Source: Chryseobacterium gilvum (GTDB taxonomy: Bacteria; Bacteroidota; Bacteroidia; Flavobacteriales; Weeksellaceae). Taken from it: DNA of 64,000 nt. Both the position numbers and the translations under genes were made by a program. The stretch is from positions 310,001 to 374,000 of the forward strand of contig NZ_JAOTEN010000001.1 in NCBI RefSeq assembly GCF_025628965.1, given 5' to 3'. The notes beneath the pieces were generated by a model that was given only the letters and a program-made list of their open reading frames with translations, searched no databases and was not told where the DNA came from. How positions within the stretch are numbered: the first letter of the stretch is position 1; every line of letters starts with the position of its first letter. Shown in pieces: positions 16,681-25,501 of this stretch.

Positions 16681-16698
16681 AAATTTTGCGCAAAATTT
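16681..16698. promoter_or_regulatory. 18-bp perfect palindrome, candidate XRE operator
   Basis: AAATTTTGCGCAAAATTT is a perfect inverted repeat 25 bp ahead of the XRE gene and within the divergent intergenic region. Position and symmetry fit autoregulation by the adjacent dimeric HTH protein and possibly control of the peptide operon. Confidence 0.5.
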
Positions 16699-16723
16699 TG
16701 CATATTTGTATCAAACATAAAAA

Positions 16724-17092
16724 ATGATGATTAAGGAAAAGCTCAGAAATTTAAGAAAACAAAAAGGTATGTCTCAGGAAAAAATGGCAAAAATACTCTC
16801 TACAGATACTTCCAACTATTCTCGAAAAGAGCGCGGTGAAACCAGAATGCACGACGAAGAGTGGGAAAAATTGGCAGAAGCTTTAAACGTTCCTGTTGAA
16901 GAAATTAAAGAGGAAAATTTATCAGGAATAGTTCATAATGATAATTCTACATTTAATGATAATTCTGGAAATTATTATAATCAAAATTTTAATATTCCAA
17001 ATTCTATCATCGAAAATCTCCAGGACTACATTGCATTGCTTAAAAAGGAAATCGAAAATCTAAAAGAAGAAATTACAACCTTAAAATCTTAA
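16724..17092 (+). CDS. XRE-family helix-turn-helix regulator with C-terminal coiled coil
   Basis: 122 residues (a second ATG follows directly). Residues about 3-60 form a Cro/CI-type HTH (LRNLRKQKGMSQEKMAKILS, then YSRKERGETRM and the WEKLAEALNV helix). An Asn-rich linker (FNDNSGNYYNQNFN) leads to a leucine/lysine coiled coil (LKKEIENLKEEITTLKS), probably for dimerisation. It is transcribed away from the peptide cluster, with the palindrome at 16681 in its promoter region. A role as repressor of itself and of the cluster is inferred from position. Confidence 0.85.
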   Translation: MMIKEKLRNLRKQKGMSQEKMAKILSTDTSNYSRKERGETRMHDEEWEKLAEALNVPVEEIKEENLSGIVHNDNSTFNDNSGNYYNQNFNIPNSIIENLQDYIALLKKEIENLKEEITTLKS

Positions 17093-17100
17093 AATAAAAA

Positions 17101-17130
17101 AAACTCACAATAAAAATTGTGAGTTTTTTT
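17101..17130 (+). terminator. Terminator of the XRE gene
   Basis: AAACTCACAAT / ATTGTGAGTTT, an 11-bp stem with a 4-nt loop, followed by T. It abuts the tRNA-Arg gene on the other strand and may serve both directions. Confidence 0.85.
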
Positions 17131-17131
17131 G

Positions 17132-17205
17132 TGAGCGCGAAAGGATTCGAACCTTTGACCGTCTGCTTAGAAGGCAGATGCTCTATCCAGCTGAGCTACG
17201 CACCC
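17132..17205 (-). tRNA. tRNA-Arg (TCT), copy 1
   Basis: 74 nt. The acceptor GGGTGCG pairs with CGCGCTC with G-U pairs; D arm, T loop GTTCGAATC and anticodon loop CTTCTAA are present. The anticodon is TCT (plus-strand 17169-17171). Confidence 0.93.
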
Positions 17206-17247
17206 GTTACGTAATTTTGAGAAAACTACTGAAAACATTTGAATACT

Positions 17248-17308
17248 GATTCGAACCTTTGACCGTCCCGATAAATCGGGATGCTCTATCCAGCTGAGCT
17301 ACGCACCC
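17248..17308 (-). pseudogene. Defective tRNA-Arg-like repeat, array 1 unit 1
   Basis: The 5' acceptor strand, D arm and T loop match tRNA-Arg, but the anticodon arm is TCCCGATTTATCGGGA with a short loop and the 3' acceptor strand is missing. Its end lies exactly 103 bp from the end of the intact tRNA. Confidence 0.8.
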
Positions 17309-17350
17309 ATTAAGTAATTTTGAGAAAACTACTGAAAACATTTGAGTACT

Positions 17351-17411
17351 GATTCGAACCTTTGACCGTCCCGATGAATCGGGATGCTCTATCCAGCTGA
17401 GCTACGCACCC
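17351..17411 (-). pseudogene. Defective tRNA-Arg-like repeat, array 1 unit 2
   Basis: Same structure as the unit at 17248; the anticodon arm is TCCCGATTCATCGGGA. The offset to its neighbours is exactly 103 bp. Confidence 0.8.
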
Positions 17412-17453
17412 GTTACGTAATTTTGAGAAAATTACTGAAAACATTTGAGTACT

Positions 17454-17514
17454 GATTCGAACCTTTGACCGTCCCGATAAATCGGGATGCTCTATCCAGC
17501 TGAGCTACGCACCC
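17454..17514 (-). pseudogene. Defective tRNA-Arg-like repeat, array 1 unit 3
   Basis: Same structure, with the TTTA form of the hairpin loop. It is the last unit before tRNA-Pro copy 1. Confidence 0.8.
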
Positions 17515-17546
17515 GTTACGTAATTTTAAGAAAACTACTAAAACAG

Positions 17547-17621
17547 TCGGGGCGGCAGGATTCGAACCTGCGACCTCCTGGTCCCAAACCAGGCGCGATG
17601 ACCGGACTACGCTACGCCCCG
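17547..17621 (-). tRNA. tRNA-Pro (TGG), copy 1
   Basis: 75 nt. The acceptor CGGGGCG pairs with CGCCCCG; the anticodon loop TTTGGGA carries TGG. Identical to the copy at 18395-18469. Confidence 0.95.
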
Positions 17622-17665
17622 ATAATGGCCATCTAAAAACAATATTACCTTGTTTTTTGTGGGTG

Positions 17666-17673
17666 CAAATGTA
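17666..17673 (-). promoter_or_regulatory. -7 box for the downstream tRNA cassette
   Basis: The minus strand reads TACATTTG, 45 bp upstream of tRNA-Pro copy 1. No -33 TTG is clear. It suggests that the second cassette has its own promoter. Confidence 0.45.
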
Positions 17674-17787
17674 TGATTATTTTTTGTTTTATGAAAGTAA
17701 AAATTTCCAAAAACATAATTTTAATTTTAAAATCTGCTTTTGACAGAATGGTTTAAGGGAAAAATAATCTTCTAAATTATTGTAGGC

Positions 17788-18156
<369 letters not shown>

Positions 18157-18198
18157 GTTAAGTAATTTTGAGAAAACTACTGAAAACATTTGAGTACC

Positions 18199-18259
18199 GA
18201 TTCGAACCTTTGACCGTCCCGATGAATCGGGATGCTCTATCCAGCTGAGCTACGCACCC
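18199..18259 (-). pseudogene. Defective tRNA-Arg-like repeat, array 2 unit 1
   Basis: Same structure as the array 1 units: an altered anticodon hairpin TCCCGATTCATCGGGA and no 3' acceptor strand. Its end is 103 bp from the end of tRNA-Arg copy 2. Confidence 0.8.
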
Positions 18260-18301
18260 GTTACGTAATTTTGAGAAAACTACTGAAAACATTTGAGTAC
18301 T

Positions 18302-18362
18302 GATTCGAACCTTTGACCGTCCCGATGAATCGGGATGCTCTATCCAGCTGAGCTACGCACCC
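18302..18362 (-). pseudogene. Defective tRNA-Arg-like repeat, array 2 unit 2
   Basis: Same structure, 103 bp from unit 1. It precedes tRNA-Pro copy 2. Confidence 0.8.
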
Positions 18363-18394
18363 ATTAAGTAGTTTTGAGAAAACTACTAAAACAG

Positions 18395-18469
18395 TCGGGG
18401 CGGCAGGATTCGAACCTGCGACCTCCTGGTCCCAAACCAGGCGCGATGACCGGACTACGCTACGCCCCG
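18395..18469 (-). tRNA. tRNA-Pro (TGG), copy 2
   Basis: 75 nt, identical to copy 1; anticodon TGG. It lies 10 bp from tRNA-Ser. Confidence 0.95.
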
Positions 18470-18479
18470 AAAATGGTCG

Positions 18480-18566
18480 CGGAGAGTAAGGGATTCGAAC
18501 CCTTGGTACCGTTTCCAGTACGCATGTTTAGCAAACATGTCCTTTCGGCCTCTCAGGCAACTCTCC
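18480..18566 (-). tRNA. tRNA-Ser (GCT)
   Basis: 87 nt with a long variable arm. The acceptor GGAGAGT pairs with ACTCTCC, and the anticodon loop TTGCTAA carries GCT. It is the first gene of the minus-strand tRNA operon. Confidence 0.95.
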
Positions 18567-18607
18567 TGTCATAACGTTAAACAATTGTTAACCCGTTATT
18601 GCGAGTG

Positions 18608-18638
18608 CAAATATAGAATAGATTTCCTTATATACCAA
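18608..18638 (-). promoter_or_regulatory. Promoter of the Ser-Pro-Arg tRNA operon
   Basis: On the minus strand, TTG (18636-18638), 20 bp, then TATATTTG (18608-18615). This is the Bacteroidota -33/-7 arrangement, 41 bp ahead of tRNA-Ser. Confidence 0.7.
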
Positions 18639-18660
18639 ATAATATTCAGAAAAAATTGTG

Positions 18661-18668
18661 TATTTTTG
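18661..18668 (+). promoter_or_regulatory. -7 box TATTTTTG of the amidase gene
   Basis: Exact TAnnTTTG match 30 bp before the amidase ATG, divergent from the tRNA promoter. Confidence 0.5.
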
Positions 18669-18698
18669 AAGGAATAAACTGCTAAAAATCTAACACCC

Positions 18699-19721
18699 AT
18701 GCGTAAAACATTATATATCATCGGCTTAAGTGTTTTTGTTTTTTCATGTACCTCACAAAAAAATGTAAAAACAACTTCTTACAGGCCCAAAACCTCAACA
18801 ATACAGCCGAAAACAACAGTTAAACCCGGTGTGGATAAATCAAAATCACAGGTTACTAATGAACGCGGTGTAGAATTTTTTACCACCAATATCGCAGATC
18901 CTGCAAAAAATGACAATACCATCAGCTATGGGTCATTGGTGTCTGCAAAACCTGCAGGATATAAAGTCGTAAAAACCTATTTTCCGGCAATAGCGCAAAA
19001 TTTCAGACAAAGATATCTGATCCTCCACTATACAGCTCTTCCGGATGACAAATCCATTACGGTGCTCACACAACAGGCAGTAAGTGCACATTATCTGGTA
19101 AACAATTCAGGGGATAACGAAATCTACCAGTTGGTTGATGAAAACAAACGTTCTTACCATGCGGGAGTAAGCGCGTGGAGAGCAGACAAAAATCTTAATG
19201 ATACTTCAATAGGGATTGAAATCGTTAATTCAGGATATACAGCAGATTCTACCGGGAAGAAAATTTTTGTTTCCTTTAATGATGATCAAATCAAAAAAGT
19301 AGCTGCTTTGGCGAAAGATATTATAACAAGATATCAGATTCCTGCCACCAATGTTTTGGCGCATTCTGACATCGCACCCACCAGAAAACAAGATCCGGGA
19401 CCGCTTTTTCCATGGAAAAAACTGTATGATGAATATCAAATAGGAATGTGGTACGATGAATCTGCAAAACAAAGTTTTTATGATGCTGCCCAAATAGATT
19501 TTGCTGCTAAATACAACGAGCCGTCATTTGTTTTTGTTATTCAGACTGCATTGCAGAAATTCGGGTATGCTGTAGAGCCGAGCGGTAAATGGGACGATGC
19601 TACCAAAAGCACCATTGAGGCGCTGCAATATCATTTCAGGCCACAGAATTACGATGGCATCATGGATGCAGAAACCTGGGCAATCCTTCAGGCTTTAAAT
19701 CAAAAATATCCAACAAAATAA
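18699..19721 (+). CDS. N-acetylmuramoyl-L-alanine amidase lipoprotein with peptidoglycan-binding domain
   Basis: 340 residues. The lipoprotein signal ends FVFSC (Cys17). An amidase_2 (AmpD-like) domain covers about 95-250, with zinc-ligand regions LILHYTALPDD, VDENKRSYHAGVSAW and AHSDIAPTRKQDPGPLFPW. A peptidoglycan-binding helix bundle (FVIQTALQKFGYAVEP ... GIMDAETWAILQ) occupies the last 70 residues. It cleaves the bond between MurNAc and the peptide stem in the periplasm, in cell-wall turnover. A terminator follows, so it is transcribed alone. Confidence 0.93.
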   Translation: MRKTLYIIGLSVFVFSCTSQKNVKTTSYRPKTSTIQPKTTVKPGVDKSKSQVTNERGVEFFTTNIADPAKNDNTISYGSLVSAKPAGYKVVKTYFPAIAQNFRQRYLILHYTALPDDKSITVLTQQAVSAHYLVNNSGDNEIYQLVDENKRSYHAGVSAWRADKNLNDTSIGIEIVNSGYTADSTGKKIFVSFNDDQIKKVAALAKDIITRYQIPATNVLAHSDIAPTRKQDPGPLFPWKKLYDEYQIGMWYDESAKQSFYDAAQIDFAAKYNEPSFVFVIQTALQKFGYAVEPSGKWDDATKSTIEALQYHFRPQNYDGIMDAETWAILQALNQKYPTK

Positions 19722-19726
19722 ATAAT

Positions 19727-19750
19727 AAAGCGCATCTCCGGATGCGTTTT
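19727..19750 (+). terminator. Terminator of the amidase gene
   Basis: Hairpin CGCATC-TCCG-GATGCG with AAAG before and TTTT after. Confidence 0.75.
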
Positions 19751-19770
19751 ATCATAATTAAACAAGTGTA

Positions 19771-21171
19771 ATGGAAAATTTCAGACAAGAAAGTGACTTA
19801 TTAGGGATATTAAATGTTCCGATCAATGCATATTATGGCGTTCAGACCCAAAGAGCCATAGACAATTTCAAGATTTCGGGACAGCTTCTTTCATCCTATC
19901 CTGAATTTATTAAAGGACTGGCTTTCGTAAAAAAAGCGGCTGCAAAAACCAATTATGAATTGGGTCTTCTGGATCAGGATTTATATTCTAAAATCCTGGA
20001 AACCTGTGATGAGCTAATAAGAGGAGAACTTCACGAGCAGTTTCCGGTTGATATGATTCAGGGTGGGGCAGGAACTTCCATTAATATGAATGCCAATGAA
20101 GTGATTGCCAACAGGGTTTTAGAAAAACTAGGAAAAAATAAAGGCGAATATCACTTTTGTTCGCCTAACGACCACATTAATCTTTCGCAGTCTACCAACG
20201 ATGCATATCCTACAGCTATAAAAATGGGTTTACTGCAGATGAACCAGACTCTGGTGAAAAATCTTGAAAAAATTATTGAGGCTTTCCGGGCAAAAGGGAA
20301 TGAGTTTCAGGATGTCATAAAAATGGGCAGGACTCAGCTTCAAGATGCGGTACCTATGACTTTAGGACAGGAATTCGAAGCTTTTGCGGCTACCCTTGAA
20401 GAAGATATTTCAAAACTGAATAACAACGCCGATCTTTTTGTAGAAGTGAATATGGGCGCGACTGCGATCGGAACAGGAATTAATGCTCCGATTGGATATG
20501 CAAAACTCTGCGCAAAAAACCTCGCAGAAATTACAGGTTTCCCGATTGTTTCTGCACCCAATCTGGTGGAAGCAACGCCGGATACGGGTTCTTATGTAAT
20601 CTATTCATCGGCAATGAAACGCCTTGCCGTTAAACTCTCTAAAATCTGTAATGATTTAAGATTATTGTCTTCAGGACCGAGAGCCGGGCTTTTTGAGATT
20701 AATCTTCCGCCAATGCAGCCGGGTTCTTCTATCATGCCGGGAAAAGTAAATCCGGTAATTCCGGAAGTGGTGAATCAGGTGTGTTATAAGGTAATCGGAA
20801 ATGACCTTACAGTTACTTTCGCTGCAGAAGCAGGGCAGTTACAGCTAAATGTGATGGAGCCGGTTCTTTCTCATGCTATAATGGAGAATATTCACTTTTT
20901 ATGCAATGCTTTAAGCACACTTCATGATAAATGTGTGATAGGAATTACAGCCAATAAAGAGGTCTGCCTCAATATGGTAAAGCACAGCATCGGAATTGTG
21001 ACCGCTCTGAATCCTTACATTGGATATAAATTTTCTACGGAAATTGCCAAAGAAGCTTTAATGACCGGCAAAAGTGTTTACAATTTGGTTCTGGAGAAAA
21101 AAATTCTTTCCCAGGAGAAACTGGATGAGATTCTTGATCCTAAAAACATGCTGAAACCTCATCATTTATAA
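19771..21171 (+). CDS. aspA: Aspartate ammonia-lyase
   Basis: 466 residues, the usual aspartase length. Fumarase/aspartase superfamily signatures are present: QGGAGTSINMNANEVIANR, SPNDHINLSQSTNDAYPTA, GRTQLQDAVPMTLGQEF and the SS loop GSSIMPGKVNP with the catalytic Ser. The loop wording (PGSSIMPGKVNPVIPE) fits aspartase rather than fumarase C. It converts aspartate reversibly to fumarate and ammonia in the cytoplasm. It precedes a glycosyltransferase gene by 18 bp but is not related to it in function. Confidence 0.93.
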   Translation: MENFRQESDLLGILNVPINAYYGVQTQRAIDNFKISGQLLSSYPEFIKGLAFVKKAAAKTNYELGLLDQDLYSKILETCDELIRGELHEQFPVDMIQGGAGTSINMNANEVIANRVLEKLGKNKGEYHFCSPNDHINLSQSTNDAYPTAIKMGLLQMNQTLVKNLEKIIEAFRAKGNEFQDVIKMGRTQLQDAVPMTLGQEFEAFAATLEEDISKLNNNADLFVEVNMGATAIGTGINAPIGYAKLCAKNLAEITGFPIVSAPNLVEATPDTGSYVIYSSAMKRLAVKLSKICNDLRLLSSGPRAGLFEINLPPMQPGSSIMPGKVNPVIPEVVNQVCYKVIGNDLTVTFAAEAGQLQLNVMEPVLSHAIMENIHFLCNALSTLHDKCVIGITANKEVCLNMVKHSIGIVTALNPYIGYKFSTEIAKEALMTGKSVYNLVLEKKILSQEKLDEILDPKNMLKPHHL

Positions 21172-21189
21172 ATAAACTAAAAACCTGAA

Positions 21190-22044
21190 GTGAAATTTTT
21201 AATCATCATTCCGGCGCACAACGAGCAGGATCATCTCGCATTTACCTTAGATTCTTTACAGCGGCAAAGCTGTAAGGATTTTAAAGTTGTGGTGGTGAAT
21301 GACGGTTCTACCGATGCAACTTCAGAAATTATAAAAAAATATACGGATCAGGATTCCCGTTTTGAAACGGTAAATCTTGAAAAATCTCTTCATCAGCCGG
21401 GTTCGAAAGTTATACATGCTTTTAAAAACGGCTTGCAGACACAAAATATTGAAAATTTTGAGATCATCTGTAAATTCGATGCCGACATTATTTTAGATGA
21501 AAATTATCTTCAGGAAATAGACAATGCCTTTTTGCATCATCCAAAATACGGTTTGGTAGGAGGATTACTGTATATTGAAAAAAATGGCAAATGGATTTAC
21601 GAAGGAAATTCTAATAAGCATCATGTAAGAGGACCTGTAAAAGCTTACCGCAAAGAATGTTTTATTGCAATCGGAGGTTTACGGGAAACTCTGGGATGGG
21701 ATAATATTGATGCTGTTCTGCTGAAAAACCTCGGTTGGGAAGAAGTCGTTTTGCCGGAATTGCAGGTGAAACTTATTAAAATAAAAGGCGCAGATTATAC
21801 TGTTAAATCTTCTGATTATTATGGAAGATATTTTTATTTTTTAGGATTAAATAGATTTTTAGCTTACGTTGCCGCATCAAAGGAAGCAGCCAAGAGCAGG
21901 TCGGTTTTGTTTTTCTTTAGCATTATTCAGTCTTATGAGCATTGCAGATCAAAGCAGTTGGAATTGAAAATTTCTGATGCTGAGCAAAAAATCATCAATA
22001 ATGAACGTTGGAATACTTTGAAAAAGAAATGGCTGAAAATGTAA
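21190..22044 (+). CDS. Family 2 glycosyltransferase
   Basis: 284 residues, starting at a GTG. The GT-A fold is shown by IIPAHNEQDHLAFTLDSL at the N-terminus, VVNDGSTDAT (nucleotide binding) and CKFDADIILDENYL (metal-binding DxD-like). It transfers a sugar from a nucleotide donor to an acceptor, probably for a surface glycan. The next gene begins 21 bp later and also looks like a glycosyltransferase; a flippase and an FkbM methyltransferase face them from the other strand, so a small glycan locus is likely. Confidence 0.9.
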   Translation: MKFLIIIPAHNEQDHLAFTLDSLQRQSCKDFKVVVVNDGSTDATSEIIKKYTDQDSRFETVNLEKSLHQPGSKVIHAFKNGLQTQNIENFEIICKFDADIILDENYLQEIDNAFLHHPKYGLVGGLLYIEKNGKWIYEGNSNKHHVRGPVKAYRKECFIAIGGLRETLGWDNIDAVLLKNLGWEEVVLPELQVKLIKIKGADYTVKSSDYYGRYFYFLGLNRFLAYVAASKEAAKSRSVLFFFSIIQSYEHCRSKQLELKISDAEQKIINNERWNTLKKKWLKM

Positions 22045-22065
22045 CCTGAATTAAATTGAAAACTA

Positions 22066-23136
22066 TTGAAGAACATCGCTTACATAGAACTTGATACCCA
22101 TGCTGAAATTGCTCAGCATTTTATGGATATTATGAAAGGTTCTGAAATTTTTTCAGTAGATTATTATTTTTCGGAAAAGATAAATAAACAAATTGTTGGA
22201 AATGATGATACTGTTTATCTTTCAGACAGCTCTGTGATTTCAGATCAATTGAAAAACAAAAAATATGATCTGGTGATTATTGGTACGGTCCACCGTTATT
22301 TCAATACTTTTCTGAAGATTACACGAGAATATAATACGTCTGTCATTGTGCATAACCTTCATTTCTCACAGATTACAAAATTAGATTTAATAAAAAACAC
22401 GTTTAAAGAAGATGTGATGTACCGCCTGAAATTATGGTGGAAGGAAGGTCTTTCGGATGCCACAAAGGTGTATAAAAATGCAAAAAATCTTTTAGTTTTA
22501 GACGAGCAGATGTCTACAGAGAAACTTCATTTTTTACCGCTTTTTTATACTAGAAATCAAAAGAACATGAATACTCATGTTCTTACAATAGTCATTCCCG
22601 GAAGTGTTTCTCAAAAAAGAAGAGATTATCATACAGTTTTTCAGAAGATTTCTGAATTTGAAATGAGTTTTAAAAATGAATTAACATCTGATAATCAATT
22701 GTTGGAATTTGTTTTTTTAGGCAAGGCTAAAGGAAATGAGCTAAAAAAAATGATAGATCTTGAAGATGCGCTGAATTATATTAACATAAAATATTTTACA
22801 GAACGAGTCTCTGCTGAAGAATTTACCCAATGGATGCAGAAAGCGGATGTTTTATGGTGCCCGATTCAGCCGGAAACCAAATTTTTCAGTCAGAAAGAAG
22901 TGTATGGAAAAACTAAAATGACCGGGAATTTGGGTGATGCTATTTCTTACGGAAAACCTGCTGTTTTCCCCGCAAATTATCAATCAGCGTATGAATTTAT
23001 CATTCCTGAAGAAGAAAATATCCTTCAGCAGTTTCAAGATATCAGAAATTTTACTTTTGGTTTTGAAGAAAAATACAGCCGGGAAAAAATTCAGAAAAAA
23101 TTAGAATATGTTCTGCATCAATTGATTACTGCTTAA
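22066..23136 (+). CDS. Putative glycosyltransferase (family 1-like)
   Basis: 356 residues from a TTG start (no ATG is available near the N-terminus MKNIAYIELDTHAEIAQHFM). The order of an N-terminal Rossmann-like half (KYDLVIIGTVHRYFNTFL) and a C-terminal half with VLWCPIQPETKFFSQ and GDAISYGKPAVFP resembles GT-B glycosyltransferases, which place an acidic/GxP region near the donor site. No family-specific motif is decisive. It overlaps the convergent flippase gene by 11 bp at the 3' end. The role in glycan assembly is inferred from neighbours. Confidence 0.72.
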   Translation: MKNIAYIELDTHAEIAQHFMDIMKGSEIFSVDYYFSEKINKQIVGNDDTVYLSDSSVISDQLKNKKYDLVIIGTVHRYFNTFLKITREYNTSVIVHNLHFSQITKLDLIKNTFKEDVMYRLKLWWKEGLSDATKVYKNAKNLLVLDEQMSTEKLHFLPLFYTRNQKNMNTHVLTIVIPGSVSQKRRDYHTVFQKISEFEMSFKNELTSDNQLLEFVFLGKAKGNELKKMIDLEDALNYINIKYFTERVSAEEFTQWMQKADVLWCPIQPETKFFSQKEVYGKTKMTGNLGDAISYGKPAVFPANYQSAYEFIIPEEENILQQFQDIRNFTFGFEEKYSREKIQKKLEYVLHQLITA

Positions 23137-24607
23137 ATTTTAAGATACTTTTAATAAAATCCATATTAAGATATTGCTCTACAGGAAAAATCCTGGTAAA
23201 GTAGTTTCCGGTAAAAATCAAAATCAGCACTACGGCCGGTTTGTAGATCATATTAAGAAAATTATTGCCAAAATCCGGCAGAAGAATAGATACGGTAATT
23301 GCCAATGTACAGATAATCGATACAAATATCATTTCAATTGATAAAGGCGAAACCTTAAACATGATATAATTAAAAACAATTTTGATCACATTGTAAATCG
23401 TAAGAGAAATAGCGGTAGACAGGGCAATTCCCATGAGTTTAAGATCTGTGTTTTTAATGAAATAATAATTTAATCCGATGGTAAGTCCGGCCAATAAAAG
23501 CATGACCAAAATATTAAAACGGTAATATTTTGAGAGTGAAATAATGTTTCCGTTGAATCCTGTGGCAAGATCTATCAAAACTGCAGAACCCCAAATCCAG
23601 ATAACCGGTTGATATTCCCGCAGCATAACTCCGTTTTTAGGCATATAATACGTGAGGTAAGGAAACCCGATTACAATGCAAGAAAATAAAACGGCACCTA
23701 AAAAATATAAAGATAAAGATGTTTTTTTATGAAACCTGTCCAGCTCTTCCATATCGCCTTCCGCAAGGGTTTTGCTGATAATGGGCGCAGAAATATTGAA
23801 TAATCCCAGCTGAGGAATAGAAATAAGAGAAATGAGCGCGTATAAAACCGCATAAATCCCGTTTTCTTCCATTCCCATGAATTCCCCGATCATGAAGCTG
23901 TTGATGGCGAGATAATTTCCGAAAGTGCCTAAAAAACCAAAAAAGCTGTAGGTAGAAAACTCTTTCCAGAATTGATCTTTTTTAAAATATTGGGTATTAA
24001 AATCTAATTTGATTTTTTCTAACCTATTGGTGTAATAAATATATCCGAAAAGCATTAAAGAAAACATTCCGAAGAAAAAAGCAAAAGCAATTTTCTGAGA
24101 TAGCGCAAAGTAAAAAAAGAGGCAAAAGGCTCCTAAATTGGCAATTTTCGGAAACAAATTATCGAAAATATTGGAAACAACGATCCTTTTATAATTTGAC
24201 GTGTATTTATTAAAAATAGCACAAAACGAAAGCAGTAAAACCAGAGGAAGAATAATTTCTTTGATTTTCCAGGCCTGAAGTTCTTTAAATTTCGGATAAA
24301 AATAAGGTAAAATAAAAAAAACCGAACTGAAAACCGCAAAATTAATTACAATAGCAAGAAGGGAAAGCGAAAGCATATTCTGTTTTTTACCATCTGCTTC
24401 CACCTGTCGGAAAAACTTGACATTGGAATATGAAATTCCCAATACGACAAAAGGAACAAGCATTTCTGCAGTGGGCAAAACATATCTTAATTTTCCGTAA
24501 AATTCGAAATCATTCGGAAAAATAAAAATCGCCGAAAATGTACCGATTAAAAAACCGACATAGCCTATTATAGAGTATTTAAACCCCTGTCTTGCCACTA
24601 CACTCAT
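23126..24607 (-). CDS. Oligosaccharide flippase (MATE/Wzx-like)
   Basis: 493 residues with about 12-14 hydrophobic helices throughout and an N-terminal amphipathic start (MSVVARQGFKYSIIGYVGFL) typical of polysaccharide-biosynthesis flippases. It would move lipid-linked oligosaccharides across the inner membrane. It lies 5 bp downstream of the FkbM methyltransferase in the same direction and overlaps the convergent glycosyltransferase end. Confidence 0.88.
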   Translation of the reverse strand: MSVVARQGFKYSIIGYVGFLIGTFSAIFIFPNDFEFYGKLRYVLPTAEMLVPFVVLGISYSNVKFFRQVEADGKKQNMLSLSLLAIVINFAVFSSVFFILPYFYPKFKELQAWKIKEIILPLVLLLSFCAIFNKYTSNYKRIVVSNIFDNLFPKIANLGAFCLFFYFALSQKIAFAFFFGMFSLMLFGYIYYTNRLEKIKLDFNTQYFKKDQFWKEFSTYSFFGFLGTFGNYLAINSFMIGEFMGMEENGIYAVLYALISLISIPQLGLFNISAPIISKTLAEGDMEELDRFHKKTSLSLYFLGAVLFSCIVIGFPYLTYYMPKNGVMLREYQPVIWIWGSAVLIDLATGFNGNIISLSKYYRFNILVMLLLAGLTIGLNYYFIKNTDLKLMGIALSTAISLTIYNVIKIVFNYIMFKVSPLSIEMIFVSIICTLAITVSILLPDFGNNFLNMIYKPAVVLILIFTGNYFTRIFPVEQYLNMDFIKSILKFKQ

Positions 24608-24612
24608 TGCAC

Positions 24613-25407
24613 TTAATGGTTTTTCGGGATGAAAATAATATTATTGATGTATTCGGTTTTATTTTTTTCGTCGGTGGTGTTTTTAATTAAAATTTCTTCA
24701 GTCAGCAAATCAAGATCAAAAGTTTCCCTGTTCAGATACCGGGCTTCAAAACCCCAGCTTTCCACTTCCGAAATCTCTTTCCATATGGGTTGTTGATGGT
24801 GTCTCTGTTCCATTTCTACCATTAGAGTAGGCTTAAAGTTCTTAATAATATTTTTACCACCCAGCAATGTTTTCATCTCATTTCCTTCTACATCAATCTT
24901 GATAAAATCTAATTTTTTTAAATTTTCCATTCCTGCCCAATGATCAAGTTTTATCACTTCTACAGTTTCAGTATAGCTTTTTTCTTCCCCGATTTCTTTG
25001 TATGAAGTATTTAAAGTGCCTCGCGATGCCACCATTTTCCCGTTAATGACAGGAACTTTAAACTCTGCAGTGGTGTTTTCGTCTGAAAGCGCATAGGACA
25101 AAACATTCATTTTAGGAAAAAGTCTTTTAAGCCTTGCATTCAGATTTTTGTTCGGTTCAAAAGCGTAGATATTCTGAGGTTGCAGTTTGTTTTCGAGCTG
25201 ATAAAGAAAAGTACCAACATTGGCGCCAATATCCAGAATGACAGCATCTTCTGAAAGATAATTTTTAATCCAGATCAATTCCGGTTCTACATTCCGTTGC
25301 GAAAAATTTTCTTTGCTGAGCTGATGCAGGCTTTTAAAATATCGTTGTTTATAAAAACGCGGACTGATGTACTGAAGTTTTTCTGCGAATTGCTGGTATA
25401 AAGACAT
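24613..25407 (-). CDS. FkbM-family methyltransferase
   Basis: 264 residues. The SAM-binding motif AVILDIGANVGTFLYQL is at about 54-72, and the FkbM signature LDFIKIDVEGNEMKTLLGG is near residue 165. FkbM methyltransferases O-methylate sugars or lipids. Placed with the flippase and two glycosyltransferases, it probably methylates a glycan (inference). The start ATG at 25407 is preceded by a long AT-rich region. Confidence 0.9.
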   Translation of the reverse strand: MSLYQQFAEKLQYISPRFYKQRYFKSLHQLSKENFSQRNVEPELIWIKNYLSEDAVILDIGANVGTFLYQLENKLQPQNIYAFEPNKNLNARLKRLFPKMNVLSYALSDENTTAEFKVPVINGKMVASRGTLNTSYKEIGEEKSYTETVEVIKLDHWAGMENLKKLDFIKIDVEGNEMKTLLGGKNIIKNFKPTLMVEMEQRHHQQPIWKEISEVESWGFEARYLNRETFDLDLLTEEILIKNTTDEKNKTEYINNIIFIPKNH

Positions 25408-25501
25408 TGCTTAATTTTTTGACGACCGACAAAGGTAATGAAAAATGTTAAAATTTTCTTTAAATCAGAAGACAGTAATGATAATGCTGTATTGGGCAAT
25501 A

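Noticed and set aside
18374-18574. 66-codon plus-strand ORF with SGRQDSNLRPPGPKPGAMTG
   Set aside because: This is the antisense translation of tRNA-Pro and tRNA-Ser genes, a well-known annotation artefact.
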